Below are positions 7,407 to 16,992 of a stretch of DNA of 30,232 nt, piece by piece. Source of the DNA: Bacilli bacterium (GTDB taxonomy: Bacteria > Bacillota_I > Bacilli_A > RF39 > UBA660); contig CAAHEL010000031.1 in the NCBI GenBank assembly GCA_900772445.1, forward strand, positions 1 through 30,232, read 5' to 3'. Made by a program: the position numbers and the translations under genes. The notes under the pieces were generated by a model. The model saw nothing but the letters and a program-made list of their open reading frames with translations, had not been told where the DNA came from and did not search any database. Numbering within the stretch: the stretch's first letter is position 1; the number at the start of each line of letters is the position of its first letter.

Positions 7407-10400
7407 TTGAAATTTTATGAAGTAAGGCAAATATACAGTCAGACAATAGAAAATGTTGGTCAAAATGAAGATAATTGGATTAAATTTCTAAAATGTGCCT
7501 CGCATAATTTTAAATATAGTTTTGATAATCAAATTTTAATATATGCTCAAAAACCAAACTCAATAGCTTGTGCAGAAATGCAGGAATGGAATAATAAAGT
7601 AAAACCGAAAAGGTGGGTAAATAAAGGAACAGCTGGAATTGCAATATTTGCGAAAGAAGATAGTCCATTACCATTAAGATTTGTATTTGACTTAACAGAT
7701 ACTCATAATTATATGGGAACACAATATCATTTGTGGAAAGCAGAGAAGAAATATCAAACTGAAATAATAGAGGCATTGGAAAACAAATTTGGAGGGGATT
7801 TAGCAAATAGTAGTTTTGAACAAGCAATTTTTTCCTCAACATTCAATATGGTAGAAGATAATATAACAGACTATATAACCGAAATAATTGAAAGCAAAAA
7901 GGGATCAAGACTAGAAAAACTTTCTGATAGTGAAATTGAAGCTCTAACTAAAACTTTTGTATGGGCAAGTGTAGCATACATGACTTTAAATAGATGTGGT
8001 ATAAATGCAAATGATGAGATAGATAAAAAAGAATTTTCTATCTTAAAATATTTTAATTCTACTAAACTAATAACTACGATTGGAACAGCAATATCAGATA
8101 TAGCTGAAAATGGATTAAGAGAGATAGCATTAACTATAAGAAATCTAAAATTAGAAGAAATAAGACAAAATCGCACATTTGTAAAAAGTGATATAAAAGA
8201 TTATGATAATAATATAAATAATGAAAAAGGAGGAATAGAAGATGGAAAAACTAGAATACAGACAAGTAGGGGATTATCTAATACCAAATATAACAATGAG
8301 AAAGAAAATATTACCGACAGGGAAATACGCAATAATGAGATTGAACTATCTGAAAGAACACAAAAGGGGCGAATATACAATGCTCAAAGTGAACAATACT
8401 CTGGCAGAACACTTGGAGGAAATTCAGAACAAAGCAACAGAAATGATAGAACAAATAATGAAGAAATTGCAGGAGAAAGAGAATATAACAGAGGAATTGA
8501 AAGCACAAGACCAGATGAAGTGGGTGGGCTTAATGAACAATTGCAAGATGATAGCAGAGGAACAAGTGGTAAGGGAGCTGATTTACAACTAAAAACTAGA
8601 ACGGATTATATAAAGAATCCAGAGATACCAGAGATACAAGATAAGGATTTAATAAAAGAAATAATAAGAAATGCACCTAATATATCTAATAAAATAACTG
8701 AAATAAACAAGTTCATAAATGAAAATGAAAAAGATGTCGAAAAGTGTAAACAGTATGTAAATAAAGTATTTGGCGAAGCATATACAGAGTTTATTATAAA
8801 AAATGATGTAAAGGTAGGATATAAAACATTCAATAGTGGAGTAGACTTTTGGAAAGGCAATTATCTAACGAGAAATGCAGATAGTTTAATTAGTTGGGAC
8901 ACTGTAACAGATAACCTTATAACTATGGTAAAGACAGGAGAGATTTTTTTAGATAAAACTGGTTTGTTGGATGAGCAAGAACAAATAGGTAATATAATAC
9001 AAGCAGAAGTAACAAATACTTCTGTTTTTTCTTTTACACAGGAAATGATAGATAGTGTACTACGAGAGGGAAACCAGATTCAAAATGGTAAATTTGAAAT
9101 ATATAAGAATTTATCAGAAAATTTAGATAGTACAGAAAATGCTAATTATTTAAAAAATGTTTATGGAATAGGAGGGCGTAGTGCAGATGAATTTGGAAAT
9201 TCAATGGACTACAACAGTAAAGGAATATTACTTTCAAGAGGATATGAAGATAATAGTCCTAAATATTTAATAAAATGGTTACAGGCTGAAAAAAGAATAA
9301 GACAACTAATAAGTGATGATAGATATTTGAATAGTAAGGAAAAAGAGGAATATAAAAAATGGTTAGAAAAAAATGAATCTGTTATAGAAAATATAGAAGA
9401 AACAAAGGAAAATGCAGCTGAGGAAAATTATATTTATAAAATTGGAGATAATGTATTTCTTGGAAACGAGGAATATGAAATTACAAATGTAACAGATAAA
9501 CAAGTAACACTTGCAGATGCTAAATTTCCTTTATTTACAAAGCAACTTAGTTATGAAGAATTTGATAAAAAGGCTAAAGAAAATCCGTTTAATGACCATT
9601 TAAAAGAAAGTAATAGAGCTGATGCTGTTACAGATATTCCAGAAACAGAAGAAAACAGTACAATTGAAGTAGCTGAAATCAAAGAAAAAATTACAGATGA
9701 AAAACCTAACATTACAATAAAAGATACAAAGATAGAAATTCCTAAAATTAAGACTAAAAGAAAAAACAAGATAGAGTATTTTGACTTACATCCTGAAATT
9801 CCTATCAGTGAAAGAAATAATTATGAAATTATAGATAACAATTTAGGAGAAGGTTCAAAAAAAGAAAAATATAAAAGAAATATAGAAGCTATAAAGATAT
9901 TAAAAAAATGTGATGAAGAAAATAGATATGCAACACCTGAAGAACAAGAAAAATTAGCACAATATGTTGGTTGGGGAGGAATACCAGAGGCTTTTGATTC
10001 AAGAAAAGATGAATGGTTAAGTGAATATAATGAATTAAAGGAATTACTAACTGAAAAAGAATATAAAGAAGCAAAAAATTCTACCCTTACAGCATTTTAC
10101 ACACCTCCAGTAGTTATAAAGTCCATTTATAAAGCATTAAAAAAGATGGGACTTGAAAGAGGTAATATTTTAGAGCCATCTTGTGGAGTAGGTAATTTCT
10201 TTGGATTATTACCCAAAGAGTTAGCAGAATGTAAAATTTATGGAGTAGAAATTGATTCAATATCGGGAGGAATTGCAAGACAGTTATATCAAAAAAATAC
10301 AATAGCGATAAAAGGTTTCGAAGAAGTTGAATTGCCAGATGCATTCTTTGATGTAGCTGTGGGAAATGTTCCTTTTGGCGATTATAAATTAGCAGATAAA

Positions 10401-13400
10401 CGATATGATAAAAATAAATTTCCAGTTCACGACTATTTTTTCGCAAAAACCCTTGATAAAGTAAGACCAAATGGAATTATAGCATTCATAACTAGCAAAG
10501 GCACATTAGATAAAATTGGTAGTAAAGCTAGAAAATATATATCGCAAAGAGCTGAATTTATAGGAGCTATAAGACTACCCAATAATACATTTAAGAAAAA
10601 TGCTAATACAGTTGTAACATCAGACATTATCTTTTTAAAGAAACGAGATAAGTTAGTGGATTTAGAAGATGACTGGGTAGAACTTTCAACTAATGAAAAT
10701 GGAATAAAAATGAATAAATATTTTGTGGATAATCCAGATATGATTCTAGGAAAGATGGAAACTTGTACAACACAGTTTGGAATAGATACAACTTGTAACC
10801 CTAATTATGATATTTCATTAGAAGAACAATTAGACAATGCAATAGAAAATATTACAGCACAAATAGAAGACTATCAAATAGATAATTTAGATGAACAAGA
10901 GGAAATAAGTATTCCAGCAAGTTCTAATGTAAGAAATTTTAGTTATACAATAGTAGAAAATCAAGTATATTTTCGTGAGAATAGTCGAATGTATCTTCAG
11001 AATTTACCAGTAACATCTATAAGCCGAATAAAAGGTATGATAGAAATTAGAGATACTTTAAGAACTCTAATAGAATTACAAACAGATGATGGATCAGATG
11101 AAGAAATACAAATAGAACAAGCAAAACTTTCAAGATTATATGATAGCTTTACAAAGAAATATGGAATAATAAATAGTAAATCAAATGAAAGAGCATTTTC
11201 ACAAGATGATAGCTATTTTCTATTGTGTTCACTTGAAGTGTTAGATAAAGATAGAGAGTTTGTAAGAAAAGCAGATATGTTCTATAAAAGAACTATAAAA
11301 CCAAATAAACAAGTGTCAAAAGCCGATAGTGCTGTTGACGCTTTAATTTTATCTGTAACGGAAAAGGCTTGTGTAGATTTAGAATATATGTCTAAACTTA
11401 CTGGAAAGGAAAAAGAACAGTTGATTAAAGAGTTGGAGGGTAGCATATATAAAGATCCAATGACAAAAGAGTATGTAACAGCTGATGAATATCTTTCTGG
11501 AAATGTAAGACAAAAATTAAGAATAGCACAAGAATTTGCTCAAAATAATAAAGAATATGAAATAAATGTTAAAGCTCTCGAAAGAGTTAAAATAAAAGAT
11601 TTAAGTGCTAGTGAAATAAGCGTTAGATTAGGAGCAACTTGGATTCCTGCAAGTGATATAGAAGAATTTATTTTTGACTTATTAAAACCTAGCTATTATG
11701 TGCAATCCAAAGTGAAAGTGCATTATTCTGATTATACATCTGAATGGAACATAGCAAATAAAAGTGAAGATAGATACAATGTAAAGTCATATAACACTTA
11801 TGGAACAAGCAGAATAAATGCTTACAAAATAATAGAACAAACATTAAACTTAAAGGATGTAAGAATATTTGATACAGTTATTGATATTGATGGAAATGAG
11901 AAAAAAGTTTTAAATAAAAAAGAAACTGCAATTGCACAGTCAAAACAAGAAATAATTAAAAACAAATTTGTTGAATGGATTTGGAAAGACCAAGAAAGAA
12001 GGGAAAGGCTAGTTACTCTTTATAATGAAAAATTCAACAATATTAAACCAAGAGAGTTTGATGGACAGTATATAAAATTTGGTGGAATAAATCCAGAAAT
12101 TATATTACGAAAACACCAAGTAAATGCAATAGCAAGAATTTTGTATGGCAAAAATGTTTTACTAGCTCACGAGGTTGGTGCAGGTAAAACATTTGAAATG
12201 GTTGCCGGGGCTATGGAAAGTAAAAGGATAGGACTTTGCAATAAGTCTTTATTTGTAGTACCAAATCATATAATTGAACAATTTGCAAGTGACTTTTTAC
12301 AATTGTATCCAAGTGCAAATCTTTTGGTTACAACAAAAAAAGATTTTGCAATGAATAATAGAAAAAAGTTTATTTCAAAGATTGCGACAGGCGAATATGA
12401 TGCAATAATTATTGGACATTCACAATTTGAGAAAATTCCTATATCAAAAGAAAGACAGGAAAAAATATTAGAAAGACAAATAAATGAAATGGCTTTAGGA
12501 ATTGAGGATTTAAGAAATAATGATGGGGAATATTATTCAATAAAACAACTTGAAAAGAGTAAGAAGAAAATCGAAGAAAGACTGAAAAAATTAAATGACC
12601 AAGCGAATAAAGACAGCCTTATAACTTTTGAACAACTCGGAGTGGACAGATTATTTGTTGATGAGGCACACTATTTTAAAAACTTATTCTTATATACCAA
12701 AATGAGAAATGTAAGTGGAATTGCACAAACGGAGGCTCAAAAAAGTTCTGACTTATTTATGAAATGTCAATATATTGATGAACTTACTGATGGAAAAGGT
12801 ATTGTATTTGCAACAGGAACACCTATTAGCAACTCAATGGTAGAGCTATATACTATGCAAAGATATTTGCAATACCAAACCTTAAAAGAAAGTGGCTTAT
12901 TGCAATTTGATTCGTGGGCAAGTACCTTTGGAGAAACAGCAAATTCAATAGAATTAAATCCAGAGGGAACAGGTTATAGAAGTAAAACGAGATTTGCTAA
13001 ATTTTATAATCTACCAGAACTTATGGCACTTTTTAAAGAAGTAGCAGATGTGCAAACAGCTGACACACTTAATTTACCAACACCAGAGGCAGTATATAAA
13101 ACAATAGTTGCAAAACCTAGTGATATTCAAGTAGAAATGGTGCAAAATCTTGCAGAACGAGCTGAAAGAATAAGAAAGGGCGAAGTAAATGCACAAGATG
13201 ATAATATGCTTATTATCACAAATGAAGGAAGAAAACTAGCACTTGATCAAAGATTAATAAACGAAATGCTACCAGACTTTGAAAATAGTAAAGTGAATTT
13301 ATGTGTAAATAATTTGTATGAAATATATGATAAAACAAAGCAAAACAAATCAACGCAACTTGTATTTTGTGATTTATCTACACCCAAAGGGGATGGTAAA

Positions 13401-14594
13401 TTCAATGTATATGATGATATTAAGCAAAAGCTAATATCAAAAGGTGTAAATGAAGATGAAATAGCTTTCATTCACGATGCAACAAATGAAAATAAAAAGA
13501 AAGAACTATTTGCGAAAGTTAGAAGTGGGGATGTAAGAATTTTAATTGGGAGTACAAGCAAAATGGGAGCAGGAACTAATGTACAACAGAAATTAGTAGC
13601 TATACATCATTTGGACTGTCCGTGGCGTCCTGCTGATCTAACACAACGAAATGGTAGAGGCATAAGGCAGGGAAATGAGAATTCTAAAATTGAAATATTT
13701 ACCTATGTAACTGAAAGAACATTTGACGCGTATTTATATCAACTTATACAAAACAAATTGAAATTTATTACACAGATAATGACATCAAAAGCAATATCTC
13801 GTTCTGAAGAAGATATTGATGAGAAAGTATTATCAGTTGCAGAAGTAAAGGCTTTAGCAGCAGGAAATCCACTTATTATAGAAAAAACACAATTAGAGGC
13901 AGATGTGGCAAAATTAAAACTATTAAAACAAAGTTATTTAAGCCAAGTATATAATCTGGAAGATTTGATAGCAAAGTTTTACCCTAAAAAAATAAAAGAA
14001 TTACAAGGAGAAATTGAAACTTATAAAAAGGATATTGTAATTAGAAATAATAATACACAAAGCGATAATGAAGAAAAATTTTCTCCAATGATAATAGCTG
14101 GAAAAATTTATACCAATAAGGAGAATGCAGGAACAGAATTAATAGAACAATGCAAGAATAAAAAGAATATGGAAACTGAAGAAATAGGAGAATATAGAGG
14201 CTTTAAGATGTATTTAAGAATAGATCTCGTAAGCAGGGAATTTAGTTTAGAACTTAAAGGCAATGCTACACATACTGTTAATCTAGGAACAGATAAATTT
14301 GGAAATATAACAAGAATTGATAATGTACTTGCAGACCTAGAAAAAAGAGTTGAAAGAAAGGCAGTAGAATTAAAAGAAACAGAGAGGCAACTTGAAACAG
14401 CAAAAAATGATATTGAAATTCCTTTTAATCAAGAATCAGAACTTCAAGAAAAAACTAAAAAATTGGATAATATAAATATAATGCTAAACCTAGATGAGAA
14501 AGATAATGAACTAATGGATGATGATGAAGTTCAAGAAGAAAAAACACCAGAGGAAAACAAAAGTCAAGACTACGATAGGAAAGATTTTAGATAA
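7407..14594 (+). CDS. giant ArdC-like / N6-adenine methylase / SNF2-type helicase fusion
   Basis: A 2395-residue protein. TTG 7407 is chosen because AGGAGGTG (7393-7400) is 6 bases upstream; the GTG at 7398 is part of that site. The N-terminal part (YSFDNQILIYAQKP...) resembles the ArdC/LtrC-type ssDNA-binding region. A hydrophilic linker at about 270-400 is overprinted by tnpV. The methylase has SAM motif I LEPSCGVGNF (922-931) and catalytic NVPF (987-990, a variant of NPPY/F). The helicase has Walker A GAGKT (1591-1595), DEAH (1752-1755), ATGTPISNS (near 1801), SKMGAGTN and QRNGRG (2080-2085). The C-terminus is coiled-coil rich. Such proteins are hallmark genes of large clostridial ICEs and are thought to protect or process transferred DNA; the biochemical role is inferred. 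No CGG codon is used in about 7.2 kb, and its own P-loop is coded normally. Confidence 0.93.
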   Translation: MKFYEVRQIYSQTIENVGQNEDNWIKFLKCASHNFKYSFDNQILIYAQKPNSIACAEMQEWNNKVKPKRWVNKGTAGIAIFAKEDSPLPLRFVFDLTDTHNYMGTQYHLWKAEKKYQTEIIEALENKFGGDLANSSFEQAIFSSTFNMVEDNITDYITEIIESKKGSRLEKLSDSEIEALTKTFVWASVAYMTLNRCGINANDEIDKKEFSILKYFNSTKLITTIGTAISDIAENGLREIALTIRNLKLEEIRQNRTFVKSDIKDYDNNINNEKGGIEDGKTRIQTSRGLSNTKYNNEKENITDREIRNNEIELSERTQKGRIYNAQSEQYSGRTLGGNSEQSNRNDRTNNEEIAGEREYNRGIESTRPDEVGGLNEQLQDDSRGTSGKGADLQLKTRTDYIKNPEIPEIQDKDLIKEIIRNAPNISNKITEINKFINENEKDVEKCKQYVNKVFGEAYTEFIIKNDVKVGYKTFNSGVDFWKGNYLTRNADSLISWDTVTDNLITMVKTGEIFLDKTGLLDEQEQIGNIIQAEVTNTSVFSFTQEMIDSVLREGNQIQNGKFEIYKNLSENLDSTENANYLKNVYGIGGRSADEFGNSMDYNSKGILLSRGYEDNSPKYLIKWLQAEKRIRQLISDDRYLNSKEKEEYKKWLEKNESVIENIEETKENAAEENYIYKIGDNVFLGNEEYEITNVTDKQVTLADAKFPLFTKQLSYEEFDKKAKENPFNDHLKESNRADAVTDIPETEENSTIEVAEIKEKITDEKPNITIKDTKIEIPKIKTKRKNKIEYFDLHPEIPISERNNYEIIDNNLGEGSKKEKYKRNIEAIKILKKCDEENRYATPEEQEKLAQYVGWGGIPEAFDSRKDEWLSEYNELKELLTEKEYKEAKNSTLTAFYTPPVVIKSIYKALKKMGLERGNILEPSCGVGNFFGLLPKELAECKIYGVEIDSISGGIARQLYQKNTIAIKGFEEVELPDAFFDVAVGNVPFGDYKLADKRYDKNKFPVHDYFFAKTLDKVRPNGIIAFITSKGTLDKIGSKARKYISQRAEFIGAIRLPNNTFKKNANTVVTSDIIFLKKRDKLVDLEDDWVELSTNENGIKMNKYFVDNPDMILGKMETCTTQFGIDTTCNPNYDISLEEQLDNAIENITAQIEDYQIDNLDEQEEISIPASSNVRNFSYTIVENQVYFRENSRMYLQNLPVTSISRIKGMIEIRDTLRTLIELQTDDGSDEEIQIEQAKLSRLYDSFTKKYGIINSKSNERAFSQDDSYFLLCSLEVLDKDREFVRKADMFYKRTIKPNKQVSKADSAVDALILSVTEKACVDLEYMSKLTGKEKEQLIKELEGSIYKDPMTKEYVTADEYLSGNVRQKLRIAQEFAQNNKEYEINVKALERVKIKDLSASEISVRLGATWIPASDIEEFIFDLLKPSYYVQSKVKVHYSDYTSEWNIANKSEDRYNVKSYNTYGTSRINAYKIIEQTLNLKDVRIFDTVIDIDGNEKKVLNKKETAIAQSKQEIIKNKFVEWIWKDQERRERLVTLYNEKFNNIKPREFDGQYIKFGGINPEIILRKHQVNAIARILYGKNVLLAHEVGAGKTFEMVAGAMESKRIGLCNKSLFVVPNHIIEQFASDFLQLYPSANLLVTTKKDFAMNNRKKFISKIATGEYDAIIIGHSQFEKIPISKERQEKILERQINEMALGIEDLRNNDGEYYSIKQLEKSKKKIEERLKKLNDQANKDSLITFEQLGVDRLFVDEAHYFKNLFLYTKMRNVSGIAQTEAQKSSDLFMKCQYIDELTDGKGIVFATGTPISNSMVELYTMQRYLQYQTLKESGLLQFDSWASTFGETANSIELNPEGTGYRSKTRFAKFYNLPELMALFKEVADVQTADTLNLPTPEAVYKTIVAKPSDIQVEMVQNLAERAERIRKGEVNAQDDNMLIITNEGRKLALDQRLINEMLPDFENSKVNLCVNNLYEIYDKTKQNKSTQLVFCDLSTPKGDGKFNVYDDIKQKLISKGVNEDEIAFIHDATNENKKKELFAKVRSGDVRILIGSTSKMGAGTNVQQKLVAIHHLDCPWRPADLTQRNGRGIRQGNENSKIEIFTYVTERTFDAYLYQLIQNKLKFITQIMTSKAISRSEEDIDEKVLSVAEVKALAAGNPLIIEKTQLEADVAKLKLLKQSYLSQVYNLEDLIAKFYPKKIKELQGEIETYKKDIVIRNNNTQSDNEEKFSPMIIAGKIYTNKENAGTELIEQCKNKKNMETEEIGEYRGFKMYLRIDLVSREFSLELKGNATHTVNLGTDKFGNITRIDNVLADLEKRVERKAVELKETERQLETAKNDIEIPFNQESELQEKTKKLDNINIMLNLDEKDNELMDDDEVQEEKTPEENKSQDYDRKDFR
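8242..8592 (+). CDS. tnpV: TnpV-like protein nested in the methylase-helicase gene
   Basis: A 116-residue ORF wholly inside the large gene in another frame. It has its own ribosome binding site (AAAGGAGG at about 8228-8235) and an ATG at 8242. It starts MEKLEYRQVGDYLIPNIT and contains LKEHKRGEYTMLK, EEIQNKATEMIEQI and QMKWVGLMNN, the conserved pattern of TnpV proteins of clostridial conjugative elements. Full-length TnpV is about this size and ends, as here, in ELIY. The function of TnpV is not established despite its name. The host protein in this interval (residues 279-396) is a disordered Arg/Gly/Glu/Asn-rich linker, as expected for overprinting. Both readings look conserved, since the linker keeps the 'RTLGGN' and 'RPDEVGG' words that I recall from relatives. 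It could be dismissed as a shadow ORF, but the family match and ribosome binding site argue otherwise. Confidence 0.78.
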   Translation: MEKLEYRQVGDYLIPNITMRKKILPTGKYAIMRLNYLKEHKRGEYTMLKVNNTLAEHLEEIQNKATEMIEQIMKKLQEKENITEELKAQDQMKWVGLMNNCKMIAEEQVVRELIYN

Positions 14595-14603
14595 AACGCA
14601 CAT

Positions 14604-14632
14604 TTTACACAAATTTAATTTATCAGTATTAT
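14604..14632 (+). promoter_or_regulatory. possible promoter before the 14656 gene
   Basis: TTTACA (14604-14609), 17-base spacer, TATTAT (14627-14632). The boxes and spacing are good, but the predicted RNA would begin at or next to the ribosome binding site (AGGAGGG at 14639), which makes it less certain. Confidence 0.35.
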
Positions 14633-14655
14633 ATTTGCAGGAGGGATAATTAAAA

Positions 14656-15255
14656 ATGGAAAAGTCAATATTAGATGAATTATTTGAAGCAAAGTGTGAT
14701 AACTTTGAAGAAGAAAGAATGAAAAAAGAAAAGGGGTGTAATGATAAATATTATAGTAGCTTGGAAAAAACAGAGGCAATTGTAGAACTTGTACCAGAAA
14801 CTAATAGAAAGTATGCAAAAGAGTGCTATGAGCAACTTGTAAGAAATTTCCTCAATCATACAAATGAATTAAATAAAGAATATTATAAGTTAGGTATTAA
14901 AAATGGAGTACAAATAATTAGAGAAATAGAAGAAACTACACCAGAACAAGTAGCAGAATTTGACCAATATTTTAAGTTCTTTGATGGGGAGAATACTGAT
15001 TTTAATGATTTTATTGAGGAGTATAAGGTAAGACATATTTATAAAGATAGTAAATATGCAGAAAATAGGGCAAAAATTAAGGAAATATTAGATAAAAATC
15101 CAAGAATTAGAAACTTTGTAGAAGATGATGAAATAGTTGAACTAACTAAAAATGAATTAGAAGAATTACTAAAAATTTATCGTATAAAAGAAGATCAAAA
15201 TGCTATTGAAACAGCTTATATATTTAAGTTAGGTATTAGAGAGGGAAGATTTTAA
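14656..15255 (+). CDS. DUF6809-like accessory protein
   Basis: A 199-residue acidic, helical, cytosolic protein after ribosome binding site AGGAGGG. The first half (ILDELFEA..., SSLEKTEAIVELVPE, YYKLGIKNGVQII) resembles the DUF6809 pattern found in clostridial mobile elements: a short 'LxELYxGxIxP'-like start, a paired helix and a terminal 'GFxLGxxL' motif. The motif recurs at the C-terminus as IFKLGIREGRF, so the protein may be an internal duplication of the family fold. No catalytic residues are evident. It is followed by a terminator-like hairpin. The family call is moderate and the function unknown. Confidence 0.65.
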   Translation: MEKSILDELFEAKCDNFEEERMKKEKGCNDKYYSSLEKTEAIVELVPETNRKYAKECYEQLVRNFLNHTNELNKEYYKLGIKNGVQIIREIEETTPEQVAEFDQYFKFFDGENTDFNDFIEEYKVRHIYKDSKYAENRAKIKEILDKNPRIRNFVEDDEIVELTKNELEELLKIYRIKEDQNAIETAYIFKLGIREGRF

Positions 15256-15268
15256 AATATTAAAAAAG

Positions 15269-15303
15269 TGGCAGGTAATTAAAAAATTATCTGTCATTTT
15301 TTT
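15269..15303 (+). terminator. Rho-independent-type terminator
   Basis: TGGCAGGTAATT pairs with AATTATCTGTCA (wobble pairs allowed) around AAAA, followed by eight T. The next ribosome binding site is about 10 bases downstream, so it may work as an intra-operon attenuator. Confidence 0.7.
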
Positions 15304-15326
15304 ATGCAAAAATGGAGGAATTGTTA

Positions 15327-15677
15327 ATGGAAAGTAAAGAATTTTTAAAAGAAAAATTAATTGAAAAAGTAGAAAATGAATACAAAGAGTTTGTTGAAGA
15401 ATTAAAGAAAAAAACACCAGAAGAAATAATAGAAAATGCTTATGAATTAACTTCAAAAGATGAAATAATAGGACAATTAAAAGAAATGACATTAGATGAG
15501 GATGAGATAAAAACAATGTTAAAAGAAGATGGTTTATTAGCACAATTTTATTCAGACTGGTTAGATTATGATAGTCAACTTGGAGAAAATATATCGTATG
15601 CAATGACAGATACAATAGAAATAATAATGAGTGATTATAATGAAAATATAAAACAAAAAAATCGTGAAGGTAGGTAG
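15327..15677 (+). CDS. DUF3848-like protein
   Basis: A 116-residue acidic protein. ATG 15327 is preferred because TGGAGG lies at 15313-15318; the alternative ATG at 15312 would overlap it. The block KKTPEEIIENAYELTSKDEI followed by LKEDGLLAQFYSDWL matches the DUF3848 pattern (PPEEIIExAYELxxKxDI ... L..P.PL...YxxWL) seen next to ICE primases and methylases. The function is unknown. It ends five bases before the TOPRIM gene, and its GR end is made by the downstream AGGTAGG ribosome binding site, so the genes are coupled. Confidence 0.75.
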   Translation: MESKEFLKEKLIEKVENEYKEFVEELKKKTPEEIIENAYELTSKDEIIGQLKEMTLDEDEIKTMLKEDGLLAQFYSDWLDYDSQLGENISYAMTDTIEIIMSDYNENIKQKNREGR

Positions 15678-15682
15678 ATAAT

Positions 15683-16657
15683 ATGCCATATATTCCACCA
15701 AAAGTATTAGCAGAAATAAAGAAAATAGACCTACTAACTTATCTAAAAAACTATGAGCCAGATGAATTAATATATATAGGAAAAGACACTTATGCTACAA
15801 AAGAACACGATAGCTTAAAGATTAGCAATGGGTTATGGAACTGGTTTTCAGCAGGTATTGGAGGAAAAAATGCAATAGATTATTTAGAAAAAGTTAAAGG
15901 TTATTCCTTTATGGAAGCTGTTGAAATAATACTAAAAAATAAATCAATTCAAGCACCAATTTATGAAGAAAAAATAAAAGGAAAAAAACACAATGAACTT
16001 ATTTTACCAGAGAAAAATAGCAACAATGATAAAGCGATTTCATATTTGATCAGTAGAGGAATTGATGAAGAGATTTTAAAAAAATGTATAGAAAAAGATT
16101 TAATTTATGAAGAAAAATTTTATCATAATGTTGTGTTTTTAGGATATGATTTTAACAAAAAAGTGCAATATGCAGGTTGCAGAGGAACAGAAAATAATAA
16201 TTTCAAAAGTGATGCAACAGGAAGTAATAAGGCTTATTCTTTTAGACTGGAATCGGAACAAAAAACAGATACAATTTATATTTTTGAGGGTGCAATAGAT
16301 TTACTTTCTTATGCGACCTTTTTTAAATTATATGGCTTTAAATGGGAAGATAAAACAATGATTTCATTAGCAGGTGTATATCAACCTGCTAAAATTATTG
16401 AAGAAAGTAAAGTACCAATTGCAATAGAAAACTATTTGAAAAATCATCCAGAAATAAAAAAGATTGTATTATGTTTAGACAACGATGCAGCAGGAAGAAA
16501 TGCGACAAAAGCATTAAAAACTGTTTTACAAAATGAATATGAAATTTTAGACAGACCACCTAAATTTGAGAAAGACTATAATGATTATTTATGCTCATTT
16601 TTAGGAATAAAAAAAACAAAAAATATTGAAAAAAATTTAAAAGAAAGGACTAGATAG
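15683..16657 (+). CDS. DUF3991/TOPRIM primase-like protein
   Basis: A 324-residue protein. The N-terminal region (about 5-135), with LKISNGLWNWFSAGIGG followed by NAIDYL, is a typical DUF3991 / CHC2-like region lacking the zinc cysteines of DnaG. The TOPRIM fold has the glutamate motif IFEGAIDLLS (FEG 201-203) and CLDNDAAGRNA (DND 266-268), both metal-binding motifs intact. Such proteins are thought to act as primases or primase-like nucleases when single-stranded transferred DNA is copied in the recipient. The gene is translated from AGGTAGG at the end of the DUF3848 gene and is followed two bases later by the next ORF. Confidence 0.88.
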   Translation: MPYIPPKVLAEIKKIDLLTYLKNYEPDELIYIGKDTYATKEHDSLKISNGLWNWFSAGIGGKNAIDYLEKVKGYSFMEAVEIILKNKSIQAPIYEEKIKGKKHNELILPEKNSNNDKAISYLISRGIDEEILKKCIEKDLIYEEKFYHNVVFLGYDFNKKVQYAGCRGTENNNFKSDATGSNKAYSFRLESEQKTDTIYIFEGAIDLLSYATFFKLYGFKWEDKTMISLAGVYQPAKIIEESKVPIAIENYLKNHPEIKKIVLCLDNDAAGRNATKALKTVLQNEYEILDRPPKFEKDYNDYLCSFLGIKKTKNIEKNLKERTR

Positions 16658-16659
16658 TT

Positions 16660-16992
16660 ATGAAAGAATATATATTTAATGTTACTAAAAAATTGAACAA
16701 ATTAGTAAAAATTTATGCAGATGACAAAGAAAAAGCAAAGGAGAATTTAGTAAATATTGTATTAAAAAGTAATGCAATAGATTTTAAAAATATTGATGAA
16801 ATTGACACAGTATATGAGGCAGAATATATTGACTTTGATGAAAATATTGAATCAAGAGGCATACAAATAACTGATTATATGCCATTAGATGAAGACCAAG
16901 AGAATGATGGAATTATAGATGATTTTCCAAGAGAATTTAAAGAAATAGTGTGTGATAAATGTGGAAATTGTATGAGAGTAGATGAAGATTAA
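16660..16992 (+). CDS. small acidic protein with C-terminal CxxCxxC
   Basis: A 110-residue protein starting two bases after the TOPRIM stop. The N-terminal half (MKEYIFNVTKKLNKLVKIYADD) looks like a short beta-alpha unit. The middle is strongly acidic, and the end reads EIVCDKCGNCMRVDED, a CxxCxxC knuckle that could bind zinc or a cluster. It is the last gene before the candidate oriT, so it may belong to DNA processing. I know no family match. Confidence 0.65.
   Translation: MKEYIFNVTKKLNKLVKIYADDKEKAKENLVNIVLKSNAIDFKNIDEIDTVYEAEYIDFDENIESRGIQITDYMPLDEDQENDGIIDDFPREFKEIVCDKCGNCMRVDED

Noticed and set aside
7510..8176. Minus-strand ORFs throughout, rich in Leu/Phe/Ile
   Set aside because: Antisense readings of AT-rich Lys/Glu-rich genes; no ribosome binding sites or recognisable domains.
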